Assembly (NCBI RefSeq): GCF_902459465.1
Contig: NC_047070.1
Coordinates: 6,746,554 to 6,810,553 of the forward strand
Length of the DNA stretch: 64,000 bases
Reading direction: 5' to 3'
Source: Asterias rubens
Lineage: Eukaryota; Echinodermata; Asteroidea; Forcipulatida; Asteriidae
Each line of letters opens with the position of its first letter. The first letter of the stretch is position 1. A program made the translations under genes and the position numbers. Shown piece by piece: positions 10,146 through 22,200 of the stretch. The notes below the pieces were generated by a model, which searched no databases, was not told where the DNA came from, and saw only the letters and a list, made by a program, of their open reading frames with translations.

Positions 10146-11570
10146 TCATTTGACTTTCTGTAACTTTAAGACCCAAGCCCACTGGCATGGCATCTGAGTT
10201 GGATTCAGCACAGGAAAAGTTATGTTCATTCCAACACCCTTGGGCCCCACCTTCCACTGCAGTTGGGTCTTCACTCCAAGCATCGATACCGTACTCAGTT
10301 TATTCGGAATCGGTGCTCCAAGAAACAGACGGTTGTCCACTGGCCATTCAAGAACTATAGCATAGACCGACTCTACGAGAGACCCATTCAGTTGAGAGGT
10401 GTACCATATGTCAGTGGTGTTGGTGTCGTTCTGTGCACGCCATGGTTTGGACTTGTAGATGGCCTCGCCATTCACTTTCAACCAAGAGCCGACCTGCCGC
10501 AGACGCTCCTCAAAGATTGGGATGATCCGCCCATCATGAGTTGGTCCGACATTTAAGAGCATGTTTCCTCCACAGCTTATTGTCTTGGCCATTGAATGAA
10601 GCAGTTGTTGTGTGCTTAAGAAGTCGGAGAGATGGACGTTTCGACGATAGCCCCAAGATCCCTTGTCCACCGTCATCGCATTCTCCCACTTGTGTTTCTG
10701 CAAGGTGCCGGGGTTGTAGCGATCATGACAAGTGAAGAACCCGCCATGTTTGCAGACAGTTCCGTTTCCCCAGCGATCGTTAACAACCACTTTGTCTTTG
10801 ATAGGGCTGTCGTTGTAAAGCCATGCTAGGAACCCAGTGCTGTTCCAGTACTCCCAGCCTGTGATCACCTGAAATCCATCGGACCAGATGAGATCAGGCT
10901 CATAGTTGTTCACAAGCTCGTGTAACATCGGTGTTGAGATCTGTTCGGGGTACAATCGTGTCGAGAACTTATTTGCCACGTCTTGAAGATACAGAGGATG
11001 ATACCACGCGAAGAGGGAGTGATACAGCCCAAAGTGGATTTGAGTCGTGCGTTTACGGATGGCAGTCGCCATCTCCCCAATCAGATCTCTCTTCGGACCC
11101 ACATCCATCGAGTTCCAGTTCCATGAATACTTAGATGGCCACATTGCATACCCCTCATGATGTTTACTGGTGAGCACAAAGTAACGCGCCCCTGAGGCTT
11201 CGACGATCTCTGCAAACTTGTCTGCATCAAAGAGTTCAGCTCGGAAAGACTTCGCGAAATCGGCGTACGTGAAACCCGGAGGATAATTCTGCTTCATGAA
11301 ATTCACGTAAGCCGCCACGTCATTTGTCCAGTAACGCCAGAACCACTCCGAGCCGAAACTTGGTACGGAGTAGAGGCCCCAGTGCATGAAAATGCCGAAT
11401 TTAGATTCATCATACCAGGCAGGAAGGGGTCTTGAATCCAAAGATTGCCAGTTGGGCTGATACTGCTGGTCAGAAGAATAGACGAGCAAAACTTGGGAGA
11501 GTAAACTGCAGAAGAACAGTGCCAGGAATAACCCTCTGGATTTCATGACTGAGGGCAACTGAGCGGCCAT
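10146..11570 (-). CDS. Alpha-L-fucosidase (GH29), intronless copy 1, 474 aa
   Basis: Hydrolyses terminal alpha-L-fucose from glycoproteins and glycolipids, in lysosome or secreted. A hydrophobic signal segment (about residues 12-32) precedes the mature domain. GH29 landmarks are HWG (63-65), TSKHHEG (134-140) and PDLIWSDG with the expected nucleophile Asp231, followed by VVVNDRWG and [10 protein letters not shown]. Several N-glycosylation sequons (NST, NGT, NTT, NGS, NIT) are visible. The length is normal for the family, and the whole protein is one exon, whereas vertebrate FUCA genes are split. An ATG 30 nt upstream (11600) is in frame but is not kept in the sister copy, so ATG 11570 is preferred. 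It diverges head-to-head from copy 2 (12784-14208) within an inverted duplication and differs from it at 23 residues, all in the first 291. No frameshift or missing catalytic motif is seen. Confidence 0.95.
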   Translation of the reverse strand: MAAQLPSVMKSRGLFLALFFCSLLSQVLLVYSSDQQYQPNWQSLDSRPLPAWYDESKFGIFMHWGLYSVPSFGSEWFWRYWTNDVAAYVNFMKQNYPPGFTYADFAKSFRAELFDADKFAEIVEASGARYFVLTSKHHEGYAMWPSKYSWNWNSMDVGPKRDLIGEMATAIRKRTTQIHFGLYHSLFAWYHPLYLQDVANKFSTRLYPEQISTPMLHELVNNYEPDLIWSDGFQVITGWEYWNSTGFLAWLYNDSPIKDKVVVNDRWGNGTVCKHGGFFTCHDRYNPGTLQKHKWENAMTVDKGSWGYRRNVHLSDFLSTQQLLHSMAKTISCGGNMLLNVGPTHDGRIIPIFEERLRQVGSWLKVNGEAIYKSKPWRAQNDTNTTDIWYTSQLNGSLVESVYAIVLEWPVDNRLFLGAPIPNKLSTVSMLGVKTQLQWKVGPKGVGMNITFPVLNPTQMPCQWAWVLKLQKVK

Positions 11571-11911
11571 TACTAAATTTAGCAAACACCCCTTTAGCAT
11601 ATAAGTATCAGACGGTTGTGTCCTTCATGAAGCTACGTTGTCACTTTGCAGTTACAGTTTTGTTACACTATACTTAATACACCCCATCCCGGTATGACAA
11701 GGCGCAATGTGGAAAATAATCGAATACAGCACTATGTTGTGCTGCATTATTCAATAGAAATAATTCACCCCGCAGTCATTCTATGAACAATATTATAACC
11801 AACTCACAGTCCCGTTCACTAGCACCCCAGATACCCATTGTTTACCTGTTCAGCGTTCACGCTTCAGTGAATTCCTACTTCCTTACACTTACTTCTGCAC
11901 GACCAACACAT

Positions 11912-12055
11912 TTTTATTGAAGGCGTAGTAGTTGCACCGCGCCACCAACGTCAAGCCCAAGCCAGGGTCACCTGTTGTCGGTCCTATCCGATCCAATGAC
12001 AGTCTTGTAGTCTTGGGCTTGACGTGGGGGCGCGGTGCAACTAATACAGGCTTTG
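11912..12055. repeat. Short inverted repeat in the loop between fucosidase genes
   Basis: TAGTTGCACCGCGCC with CAAGCCCAAG at the left is matched in reverse complement by CTTGGGCTTGACGT and GGCGCGGTGCAACTA at the right, giving a hairpin-forming palindrome of about 140 bp between the two divergent 5' ends. It resembles the other palindromic elements of the window. Confidence 0.7.
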
Positions 12056-12219
12056 GATTACAGTGTTTTATTATACTTTTGTAGATCCTGGCCATCACAT
12101 TATGGTTGGTTGTAATTTCCTGTGCCCTTATTGTTAGTCTTACTTAGTATTTTTGTAATTGTTCAATGGCAAAAAAAAAATAAAGAATAAGAATAATATA
12201 AATATAGAAAAATATAATA

Positions 12220-12398
12220 GTGGACACTATTGGTAATTACTCAAAATAATTATTAGCATAAAACCTTACTTGGTAACGAGTAATGGGGAGAGGTTGGTAG
12301 TATAAAACATTGTGAGAAACGGCTCCCTCTGAAGTGGAGTAGTTTTCGAGAAAGAAGTAATTTTCCACGAATTTGATTTCGAGACCTCAATTTAGAAT
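12220..12398. mobile_element. Truncated MITE family A copy in the duplication loop
   Basis: AGTGGACACTATTGGTAATT through GATTTCGAGACCTCAATTTA, left half only, between the two fucosidase 5' ends. Confidence 0.7.
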
Positions 12399-12783
12399 TG
12401 TTGTGTTGGTGGTGCATGGTGCAAGTATAAGGAAGTAGGTATTCACTGAAGCGTGAACAGGTAAACAATGGGTCTCTGGCGGGCACACACGGGATTGTGA
12501 GGTATATATTATGGAGCTATAATATCATTCATTAGAATGACTGCGGGTAGATTTTTTTCTTTTGAATAATACAGCACAACAATGCATTTAAGCTGTTTTC
12601 ATATATTTTCCACATTGTCTATTGTCATGTGCCCAGCCAACCGTGATGGGGGCTGAACTGTGTACGGTAGTGTAACTGTCAAATGAAAACAATTTTGTAC
12701 TATAGCTTCATCAAGGACACAACCGTCTGTCAAAGACAGAACCGTCTGTCTAAAGCATAAAGGGGTGTTTGCTAAATTTAGTA

Positions 12784-14208
12784 ATGGCCGCTCAGTTGCA
12801 CTCAATCATGGAATCCAGAGGGTTATTCCTGGCGCTGTTTTTAGGCAGTTTACTCTCCCAAGTTTTGCTCGTCTATTCTGCTGACCAGCAGTATCAGCCC
12901 AACTGGAAATCTTTAGATTCAAGACCCCTTCCTGCCTGGTATGATGAATCTAAATTCGGCATTTTCATGCACTGGGGCCTCTACTCCGTGCCAAGTTTCG
13001 GTTCGGCCCGGTTCTGGCAATACTGGAAAAACAACGTGACTGCTTATGTGAATTTCATGAAGCAGAATTATCCTCCGGATTTCACGTACGCCGATTTCGC
13101 CAAGTCATTCCGAGCTGAACTCTTTGATGCAGACAAGTTTGCAGAGATCGTCGAAGCTTCAGGGGCGCGTTACTTTGTGCTCACCAGTAAACATCATGAG
13201 GGGTATGCAATGTGGCCGTCTAAGTATTCATGGAACTGGAACTCGATGGATGTGGGTCCGAAGAGAGATCTGGTTGGGGAGATGGCGACTGCCATCCGTA
13301 AACGCACGACTCAAATCCACTTCGGGCTGTATCACTCCCTCTTCGCGTTTTACCATCCTCTGTATCTACAAGACGTGGCAAATAAGTTAACGACACGATT
13401 GTACCCCGAACAGATCTCAACACCGATGTTACACGAGCTTGTGAACAACTATGAGCCTGATCTCATCTGGTCCGATGGATTTCAGGTGATCACAGGCTGG
13501 GAGTACTGGAACAGCACTGGGTTCCTAGCATGGCTTTACAACAACAGCCCAATCAAAGACAAGGTGGTTGTTAACGATCGCTGGGGAGATGGAACTGTCT
13601 GCAAACACGGCGGGTTCTACACTTGTGGAGATCGCTACAACCCCGGCACCTTGAAGAAACACAAGTGGGAGAATGCGATGACGGTGGACAAGGGATCTTG
13701 GGGCTATCGTCGAAACGTCCATCTCTCCGACTTCTTAAGCACACAACAACTGCTTCATTCAATGGCCAAGACAATAAGCTGTGGAGGAAACATGCTCTTA
13801 AATGTCGGACCAACTCATGATGGGCGGATCATCCCAATCTTTGAGGAGCGTCTGCGGCAAGTCGGCTCTTGGTTGAAAGTAAATGGGGAGGCCATCTACA
13901 AGTCCAAACCATGGCGTGCACAGAACGACACCAACACCACTGACATATGGTACACCTCTCAACTGAATGGGTCTCTCGTAGAGTCGGTCTATGCTATAGT
14001 TCTTGAATGGCCAGTGGACAACCGTCTGTTTCTTGGAGCACCGATTCCGAATAAACTGAGTACGGTATCGATGCTTGGAGTGAAGACCCAACTGCAGTGG
14101 AAGGTGGGGCCCAAGGGTGTTGGAATGAACATAACTTTTCCTGTGCTGAATCCAACTCAGATGCCATGCCAGTGGGCATGGGTCTTAAAGTTACAGAAAG
14201 TCAAATGA
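12784..14208 (+). CDS. Alpha-L-fucosidase (GH29), intronless copy 2, 474 aa
   Basis: Paralogue of the minus-strand gene at 10146-11570, with the same length and the same motifs: HWG (63-65), KHHEG (136-140), WSDG with Asp231, and VGPTHDG. The predicted signal segment is residues 12-32. Relative to copy 1 it has non-conservative changes near the substrate-side N-terminal domain (for example [12 protein letters not shown] against [12 protein letters not shown]) and lacks the NGT sequon (DGT instead). The last 183 residues are identical to copy 1, although silent differences are present, so that part has been held by selection or partly homogenised. The reading frame is open upstream to 12769 but without an ATG; the start shared with copy 1 is ATG 12784. 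Both copies look functional. Divergence near the active-site face could mean altered specificity, which is inference. Confidence 0.95.
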   Translation: MAAQLHSIMESRGLFLALFLGSLLSQVLLVYSADQQYQPNWKSLDSRPLPAWYDESKFGIFMHWGLYSVPSFGSARFWQYWKNNVTAYVNFMKQNYPPDFTYADFAKSFRAELFDADKFAEIVEASGARYFVLTSKHHEGYAMWPSKYSWNWNSMDVGPKRDLVGEMATAIRKRTTQIHFGLYHSLFAFYHPLYLQDVANKLTTRLYPEQISTPMLHELVNNYEPDLIWSDGFQVITGWEYWNSTGFLAWLYNNSPIKDKVVVNDRWGDGTVCKHGGFYTCGDRYNPGTLKKHKWENAMTVDKGSWGYRRNVHLSDFLSTQQLLHSMAKTISCGGNMLLNVGPTHDGRIIPIFEERLRQVGSWLKVNGEAIYKSKPWRAQNDTNTTDIWYTSQLNGSLVESVYAIVLEWPVDNRLFLGAPIPNKLSTVSMLGVKTQLQWKVGPKGVGMNITFPVLNPTQMPCQWAWVLKLQKVK

Positions 14209-15373
14209 GAAAATTCCTGGAAAATCTTGACTGAATAGCGTTGAACTTATTCAATCTTCTATTAGCATTGTGACACTGCATCAGATGTAGGCCTAAATGT
14301 CTTTTTCGTACTTAAGAGAATATGTCTTGAAATTGGTTGACTTTAAAAACTATTCTTTCTTTTATACAAAGCTAGATTTTTGTAGTGGTGTGCATTCTTT
14401 ATGGTTAAAATTTCCGAGCCCCCTCTTTTCAAAGTCACGGCTTCAGTTTGGGCTCCATAGGTACCATTTGAAAAACTTTTTGGGGGTATTTTTCTTCAGG
14501 TGCGCGGGTCTGCATGACCCCAAACAATATGATACTCTCTTTTGCATCAGTTTCATTCAGCTGATGTTAAAGGGGCACACCGGCTGAATTGGGCTATTTT
14601 GGGCTAGAAAATAAACTAAGATATGACTTCAGATGTCTTCCAGGATTGGAGAAGAGCAGTCCCTAACAAAAAAATCATCAAATTTATTCGGTTTTGAACA
14701 TTTAAAAAAAAAAACCGTGTAGAGTCGCGTGATAGTTTGTTCCAAAAAGTGGTTAGACTAATCACGTGACCTTCCGAGTTAGTTTTACTTCCAGCCGTAT
14801 AAAAGCTAATTCGCTGAACCATTTTAAATACTTTTGTTTACAACTATTCATGAGTATATGACAAAAAAGGCTACGTATTAAGATTATGGATACAAATCGT
14901 TAATAATGGTCAAAAATCGAACGTAAGATGAACATTCCTAGGGACAAAAACGCTCAGAAGGGGAGTGGGCGACAAAATCGCCTAAGTCACCTATTACTAT
15001 AATATGTGTATGCCGTTGTTTTGAAAATGGCCGTGGCATAAATTTGAATATAAATATTTTGAGCAATCCAATTTTGGTTAGAAAAACTAAGTAGGGCTAA
15101 ATACTATAGATGGAATGCACATAGTGTCATCTACTGCTATGATGATAAACAATGGAAAAGTGCACGCGTCTACACTCTTTTGCACAACTCTCAGCCAATG
15201 ATTCCTATTCGTGAACGCGTGCACGTTTCATCGAAGATGGTGGGCAATGACGTCGTGTAGTGCAATCCATGTATACATCCTTGGTAATCACAAATAGGTG
15301 ATTGCCTCAGTTTCTAACATGCAATCTTTAGACCGCAATGTTAGTATTTTTGTAATTTTTCTTGTACATACCC

Positions 15374-15541
15374 TTAAGGCACTGCACACTTGCTAGTTGT
15401 CAAAGACCAGTTTTCTAATGTTGGTGTTAATACTCATACATTCATAGAATATCAAACCTGTGAAAGTTTGTGCTAACTTGGTCATAAAATATGCAAGAAA
15501 ACAAATGTTCTTTCAGTTGTCTGAATAAAAGGCTTCATGCC
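15374..15541. mobile_element. Truncated MITE family A copy at the right arm end
   Basis: TTAAGGCACTGCACACTTGC with the family GTCAAAGACCAG block and a degenerate interior ending GAATAAAAGGCTTCATGCC. The counterpart of the copy at 8885-9268. Confidence 0.65.
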
Positions 15542-15915
15542 TGATTTTTTTCAACCTATATGGACGAAGACTCGGGCTGTAACTTTGTATGTCAATCCCC
15601 GTCCATTATGTACCTTTGACCTCGAGTCCTCGCATTCATTTCACATGGAGACTCGCAAGCAAATCTCACGTTTATGTATACAAACCAAGTTCACGTTGCT
15701 GGGCGCATGCGACCTGATCATACGACCAAAAGTGCAGCTGCCAAAAGTTACCTCAACAAACTTACTGTGTGCTTAAACCAATCAAATCATAGATGTAAAG
15801 CTTACGTCACTGCACGTTTATCCAATGAAATAATAATTGTCCTGTCCAATGAAATCACTTCAGTGTTATATTGCGGATTCACCGGGTTAAACGTGCAGTG
15901 ACGTATAGTACTCTC

Positions 15916-16306
15916 TTAAAGGAACACGTTGCCTTGGATCGGACGAGTTGGTCTATAAAAAAGCGTTTGAAACCGTTTGTTATGAAATGTATATGGTTGG
16001 AAAGATGTTTTAAAAGTAGAATATAATAATTCACACAAGTATCACTCAAAATTGCACGATTTTCATTTTACGTCGCGAATCAACACGGTCGGCCATTAAT
16101 GGGAGTCAACTTTTTGACTCCCATAAATGGCCGACCGTGTTAGTCGACGAGGTTAAACGTAAACCACGCAATTTTGAGGCATATTTGTGTAGATCATTGT
16201 ATTCTACTTTTACAACAGCTTTCTAACCATATCAATTTTATAACAAACGGTAACAAACGCTTTTTAAAGACCAACTCGACCGATCCAAGGCAACGTGTTC
16301 CTTTAA
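15916..16306. mobile_element. MITE family E copy
   Basis: TTAAAGGAACACGTTGCCTT to AAGGCAACGTGTTCCTTTAA, TTAA-bounded. The centre carries a second palindrome, GACTCCCATAAATGGCCGAC with its complement. Confidence 0.85.
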
Positions 16307-17003
16307 TGTATAAAAGAATGAAAAAGCACTCTTTCAAGAGCCATATGAAGGACAACTATTTTTTGAGTGGTCTTCCACTCTTTTAGATTGAAGTTTGCAT
16401 CTGTTTGAATGATTTTTTACTCTGTCCTGGAGTGAAACCCCTCTAAAAAGTAAACAAAAAACACCACTCTTTTTAAAGAGGCGTAATCTGAGGGACAGCT
16501 CGAAGTGTAAAGAGTGGCGTTTTTCACTCATGAGTGTTTCAGATATAGCTCGGTAATTTACTAACTTTAACTGTTCTACAATTTAAACACTGGCTTGCAT
16601 GAAATACTATTTGTCCATACACTTTACTTTTTGGTATCGTTTTGACTTCAATCCTAACCTCAAATCAGCTGTTAAAATTACTCACTGAAAGTGATATTCA
16701 AATTAATTTTTTCTTCGCTTGAGTGTTTGTTCACTTAACTCTTTCAACGTTTAACACTAAGTTAAATGCGCAATTCAATGTATATACAATTATATCAATG
16801 TTCCGCCAGTTATATTAACTTTCCTCTATATCCTGGAGGTTTCTCTCATTGAAAAATCTTGCTTCGGGTACCCTTCCGTATAAGGGGCCAAGAAAAGGTT
16901 TTCCAGACTGCCCGGTCAATATGGGTTGCCACTCTAATGCTCTCGCTCTTAACACGCACCCGGTTCTAGTGCCGGTGTACTTCATCGGGTTGTCTCGCGG
17001 ACT

Positions 17004-17053
17004 GTTACCCGGTCTCTGCGGCAATCTATTAGATGGCCGTAGAGACCGGGTAA
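17004..17053. repeat. Strong isolated hairpin
   Basis: ACCCGGTCTCTGCGGC and GCCGTAGAGACCGGGT pair over 16 bases (one mismatch) with a 13-17 nt loop. Confidence 0.7.
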
Positions 17054-17634
17054 AAAGCATATGAAATAATAACCAAAACTATGCCAATATACATGTACAT
17101 ATAATCTTAACTTCTGCCACAAAATATTACGTTGAATCAGTTTGCTAAAACCATCAACCTAATTCAATTATAAATACATGTACAGAGTTAAAAAAAACCG
17201 AAGCACTGAGCAAATTGTAAATTCCACGTTCTACTTGGTGGTTAAGAGAAAACAATCTCTTTCTTGAACATGTAGGCTCTTATCATGTTAAGACAGTGAA
17301 CTTACGGCCATTAGCTGGAGACGTACTCTGGAGGCTAAGCGTTGCAAACGGAGGTGTTGGATATTAATTGGAGGCGGAATTTTGGCACTGTAATTTGCAA
17401 ACTAGAAAATCTTGGGATAACATTTCACCCCAAAAATAGCCTACTGCTACTGGTCTGTCTGATATTTTCAATCATGTAAAGCTATGAAATTGACACATTA
17501 TCAATTAACAATTTCTAAGTTATGCTAATACATGTATTTCAGAATTCATTCGAATAAAACAGATCTTCTTGTTTGCTTCGCCATCTAGCAGTGCAACTTC
17601 TTATCTCGTTGTTTGTTTTCATACACATTTTCAG

Positions 17635-17720
17635 ATGTGCCTTTGAAGGTTAAGAAGAGTCGTGAGCTCCAAGGCCTACAGTCTAACATCAACAAGTCAG
17701 GGCACCCTACACTTGATAAG
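17635..17720 (+). CDS. Possible orphan coding exon, product unknown
   Basis: A pyrimidine-rich tract ending in TTTTCAG is followed by 86 bases open in one frame, VPLKVKKSRELQGLQSNINK then SGHPTLDK, and then AAG|GTATAG, a plausible donor. Phases would be 2 on entry and 0 on exit. No partner exon is convincing on either side: the next acceptor-like site (17836) is followed at once by a stop codon. I recognise no family. It may be an exon of a gene otherwise hidden by repeats, or chance. Confidence 0.25.
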
Positions 17721-18825
17721 GTATAGTAATGTTTTGCAAAATATACTTCACCTTTTAGTTTGCCTTTAGAGACAATTCATTTTTGTATAAATTTGACAAG
17801 TATGAAATTGGTAATTTTATTACTCTAATTTTTCAGTGAAAAATATGCATTTGCTGTCACCTGTCCATAGCTGCTTGGTGTTGTTTTAAAAGATGCTGTA
17901 CTGGTAATGGTCGATTCCTGTCAAACATGCTCGGGATAGGCTTGATTTGATTACAAGTCCAGCCTGTAAATTTAGAGTTGCCCTCCATATAGCTATTCAC
18001 AATTTTTACAGTTGCTCTTTGCTGCTGCCGAAAGAGCTTTTCTCTCTTCAGTGAATGTATCATAAGGTGGCCAATAACACCTGTCACATGCACGGTACAA
18101 ATTGGAGACGGCGGAGACCTTTAGATGAGCTTTTCCCATTTATTTGCACTCAGTGTATAACATAACACAGGTGAAACTATAATTAACAAATACATAAATA
18201 GCTTATTAAATAACACGAAAAATGCACATTATTAAACAATTAAGGGAGGGGAGACAAAGGCGAACCATATCAGCCTAACAAAAAACAACTTTAAATGCAG
18301 AACGAGATACAGATTGGTTTTGTACAAAACTATATTTTTTGTGAGTTAATCTGTAATTACTTCTGCTGAAAGACACTACATAAAATTCTGGATGTGCACA
18401 TTACACAATGAATACTAATTATAAAACTCATTACGAAATAGAAAGCAAGCAATTTACAAAGTACACAATTATTCTTGTAAGTGTTATTATAAGTTAAACA
18501 TTCAACTCGATTCTTAAATTGAATGTGAAACTTTTTGAATCGCATGACGTAAAAGTTTTTGCGTACAATGGACGCTGTTTTAAGGAGCTGTTAATTTGGC
18601 TGAACCATGGTTGAACTACGTAATGATCAGACTCCCATTTGTTTCAACAGCCCTAAACCTAACCTTAAACTTGAATAACACTAACCCACTCTGCCGGTCT
18701 ATATGGTTATTGGATGGAGAAATTCTGGGAGAATTGTTTTTTCTTTTTTACATTGAATAAAGAGTCATTCTCAATATTGTACTTCAAATTAAGAAGTCAC
18801 AAGTGTTTGTTTTTTTGTTTTTTTA

Positions 18826-18882
18826 ATTGGAGACGCAATTTTTAACTGGAGACGCAAAATTTAATTGGAGACGCAAATTATT
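18826..18882 (+). repeat. Three tandem AATTGGAGACGCAAwTT units
   Basis: TTAATTGGAGACGCAATTTT, TAACTGGAGACGCAAAATTT and AATTGGAGACGCAAATTA follow one another about 350 bp before the ZIP13 start. Degenerate GGAGACG motifs also occur at about 17318 and 18104. Confidence 0.6.
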
Positions 18883-19002
18883 AGTAATGTGGGACACTAG
18901 ATGACGGTCAATTCGTGCACACTGCGACAAACCCACCCGTACTCAGCGACCGACACTGACTGACGTTCGTTGACGATTATTTGTAATTTTGTGTTTTCTG
19001 CC

Positions 19003-19090
19003 GTGCGCACGCGCACGCGCACGCAGCTGTCAGAGAGCCACACACACACAGCTCCGTTAGCTTGCTTGCTGCATGTGTGTGTGTGTGTGG
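19003..19090 (+). promoter_or_regulatory. Alternating purine-pyrimidine tract and CA/TG hairpin upstream of ZIP13
   Basis: A GTGCGCACGCGCACGCGCAC run, a classic Z-DNA-prone sequence, is followed by (CA)6 at about 19039 and (TG)8-9 at about 19073, which are complementary across a loop of about 24 nt. It lies 140-225 bp before the ZIP13 start codon, in the likely promoter or 5' leader. A regulatory effect is inference. Confidence 0.5.
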
Positions 19091-19226
19091 AGAGTCGGTG
19101 TCCAGTCTTCTTTTGAGTTGTTGTTGTGCACTATGACCTACCCAAAACATCGCACGACCTCCACACAAACCATAGCCATATAAACTTATAATAAGATGGA
19201 ATTTGGAGAAGGAATAACATGCAACC

Positions 19227-22200
19227 ATGTATAATCAAGTTGAAAGAGCTTGCAGGGATTCGCCTGCCATTCTGCTCCTTGTGTGTGTTATTCTCCTGCT
19301 ATCCACACCTGCCATTGCCGACATTCACCGTGCAAAAACTCACACGGGAAAAGTTTCACCGTACCCTTCGAGTCAACTGAGATCCAACCGTGAAAAGTCT
19401 GGCACGGACGGTGTCGTCGTTGGCGATGACTCGGTCGAGTTGGAAGATGGCTCGATAGCAATTGATGAAGGATACGAGGCATGGGTTTTCGCCTTGTTAG
19501 CGACTACACTAGTTGGGATGACGGGGATTTTTCCGTTGTTATTACCCATAGATGTTGGACCAGCCACCACTAACAAAGGTGATTAATTAAGTTTCTAAGA
19601 TTATTTATATTTTTATACCAAATAAGTTAATAACTTTGATTTTATTACCACAAAAAAACAAACAAACAAACAAACAAACAAACAAACAAACATACTAAAA
19701 AACTTACTTATTTTCCTTTCCCCATTTTTTAGTACTATAGTATTTTTTTAGTAGTACATTTAGATCTTGTTCATGTTCACTTTAGTTTAAATACTTTATA
19801 GCTAGAGCATAGCTCAAACTTGGGGCAGGGTAAAGTGTACAACCTTTTGTAAGTTAACAATTCGGACACCCAGTTTTTAAATTTCCAGCAAATCTGGAAA
19901 CCCTTTTTTTAATAATCCTGTCCAAAACCTTGTCTTTAGTTAAATGCTTTTAGGTAAGTGAGGCTGGGACTTGAGTTTAATTACTTCTATAAAACTAACT
20001 AAGGTTATGGGGAGCCTTATATTTTTGAAGAATCAATATGGTATTTAAGAACAAATTGTGTACCCTATTTCCCAGTTCCACTTTTTCACTCATTGCTACA
20101 TCGAACATGAACCAAAAGCAATCTCCTTAAAATATTAAACAAAAAAGTGGCAGTCAGATTACACAATTTATCGGGTAATATTGTAGCAGCATGTTCTATA
20201 ATGACGTTTAATAATGCATTGGTAACTTATGATATGGAATATTTAATTCTAATCTGTACAAATCTAAGTTAAATATTTTAAAATGTTAAATTTTTAATTT
20301 AAAATGTTATAAATAAATGAATTGTAAACTAGGACAAGAGTATTTACTGATGTCTGTTTAGTCATTCATGAACTACTAAACTAGCCAAGGAGAAAGAGCA
20401 TCAATCGTAATTGTACATAAATTGTAGTTTTCTTGAAATTGTTTTTGTATTCATGTATAGAGATAAGGAATTGAGATTTTGAGACCCTCAAGTTTTTGAC
20501 ATTTGAGTTGACATTTGACATTATTTCACAGCTACACAGTGTGGGCCCTATCTGTTCTTAGTCATAGGCCTGTGTACATTATTTCAGCAAACACATGCCA
20601 TGATTTTTGTATTGCGTTGTACTGCAAATCATTTGCATACACACTGGCAGTATGTACATGTAGAGAAAGAAAGAAGCTCAGTGCTTTTGAGTGTTTCCCT
20701 ATTGGAATACAGAACATTCATAAAATATACCCCAGACAGTTTCTCTAACTCCTATTGGTGGAGAGCGTGTCACGTGGGGGTGTTTAAGCGGTTGATAATG
20801 ACCTGCTGGAGCTGTTTATAACTGACTGGCTTCCGCGTGTCGGGCGCGCAAGATTATCACGCGAAACGCAGTTCATAGCAATTATTAGTAACAGTGTGTA
20901 ATCTATTTCTAAGCGCGCACGCGTACACACAACCCACGGCCATTAAACAGAATCATTCTTCACAAGGTTCTTGAAAAAAATAAATTCAAACCTTGAATTT
21001 TCAATTGTCAAAGTGTCTATAATTATATATTTTTAAACGTTTTTTAACGAAAGGGCATGGATGGGAATAAAAGAGTAGTGACTCGTTCTTAAACGTCCGT
21101 TTAAAACCTTGCAAGGTCATTGCTGTGCGATTAAGGCCCTCGCCTTCGGCTCGGGCCTTTTATTTATCACACGGCAACAACCCTGCCGGTTTTAAACGGC
21201 CGTTTAAGAACTCGTCGCTACCCTTTTATTTCCTTATTTAACAACTTAGACAGACAAAACTACAAAAAGACAATAATTGCAAAATACACAGAGTGAGTAG
21301 GCCTACTGGATGGCAGCAGAGTTTAGGCACTCTTTATTCCTTATTTTGACTGCTGTCATGGCTGTGATCAATATGATTTTGTGGCGAAAAACCTCATTAA
21401 TTGATAAGATTTGTACAGCTGGGCTGTATTAAAGTGCCCTTAAATGACCTTGCCCTCTCAATGATAAAATTCCAGGCCTGCCCCTGCCCTCCCTTTTTCA
21501 ATTCAGATCTCATCCAAGAATGTGAAGTCTGAAAGTGACACTACATTACAGTGCACAATGTTTAATCGCTGGTTGAGTCGTAGACAAAGTTTATAAAGTT
21601 GTGAATTCATGCTTTTTCTGCTGTGTGATTTCTGACACTCTCTCGCTCTATTCATGTATTTCCACTTCACTGCTTGTGTTACACTTAGGTACCTGTTCAT
21701 GTTTGTTGTCACTTGGCCTTCGAGAAAGACTGTGCTAGCTAGAGATGGTTGAAATGTCAGGGCATTGACTCTTTTTTTTTGCAGTTAAATACCATCTAGG
21801 TCCTTTTTGTTGGTAAGCAGTTTGCAACAGCTAATTGACATTATTTTGGTCTCCAAATTTATAAAGAGTGGACTTTGGCAGATTGTTTTGGTTCTAGCGA
21901 ACAATTTGAGTAGGCCCTATGTGTACACAATGTGTTTTCATACAGATGGGTCATCCTTTTTAACACAATAACACTTCCTTTGTTTGTTTAGATGATCTTC
22001 CCTGTAGAGGGGAATTCGGCAAACTTCCACAAGGGGTTACAAATGTACATCATGCATCATAGCATTGTCCTTTCTCTATGGTACGTGTACATGTAACTGC
22101 CAAACTATCAGCAGCCAAAATCTCTCCCAGTCTCTCATAGAGCAAGCTGGCTCTATGACACAAAGATTGGTTTAACATCTATGATTATGAATTGCATAAT

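Larger units (their letters stand above)
8885..15541. repeat. Large inverted duplication carrying the fucosidase pair
   Basis: The left arm (about 8885-11885) matches the reverse complement of the right arm (about 12420-15541) well beyond the genes. Shared blocks include the 3' flank after each stop (tail at 9960-10145 against 14209-14460), a block at about 9270-9560 against 15050-15330, the 5' flank (11760-11880 against 12425-12560), and an old transposon fragment at the outer ends (8885-9268 against 15374-15541). The arms differ by insertions: a palindromic element at 9593-9764 only on the left, and about 400 bp at roughly 14565-14965 only on the right. The loop of about 530 bp holds a smaller inverted repeat and a truncated MITE. 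Confidence 0.85.
14209..19226. other. Intergenic region, fucosidase to ZIP13
   Basis: Right arm of the inverted duplication to about 15541, a family E MITE, an inverted repeat around TACGTCACTGCACGTTTATC (15803 and 15885), and an orphan exon-like piece at 17635. In 18120-18820 I see only AT-rich sequence. Confidence 0.65.

Noticed and set aside
10263-10829. Plus-strand ORFs of 64-97 codons across the left fucosidase gene
   Set aside because: They are antisense shadows; mirror-image ORFs appear in the right copy only because the genes are paralogous.
17857-18093. 78-codon minus ORF with a LFRQQQRATVKIVNSY stretch
   Set aside because: No recognised domain and no clear splice partners. It could be a decayed transposon or gene piece, but the evidence is too thin to call.
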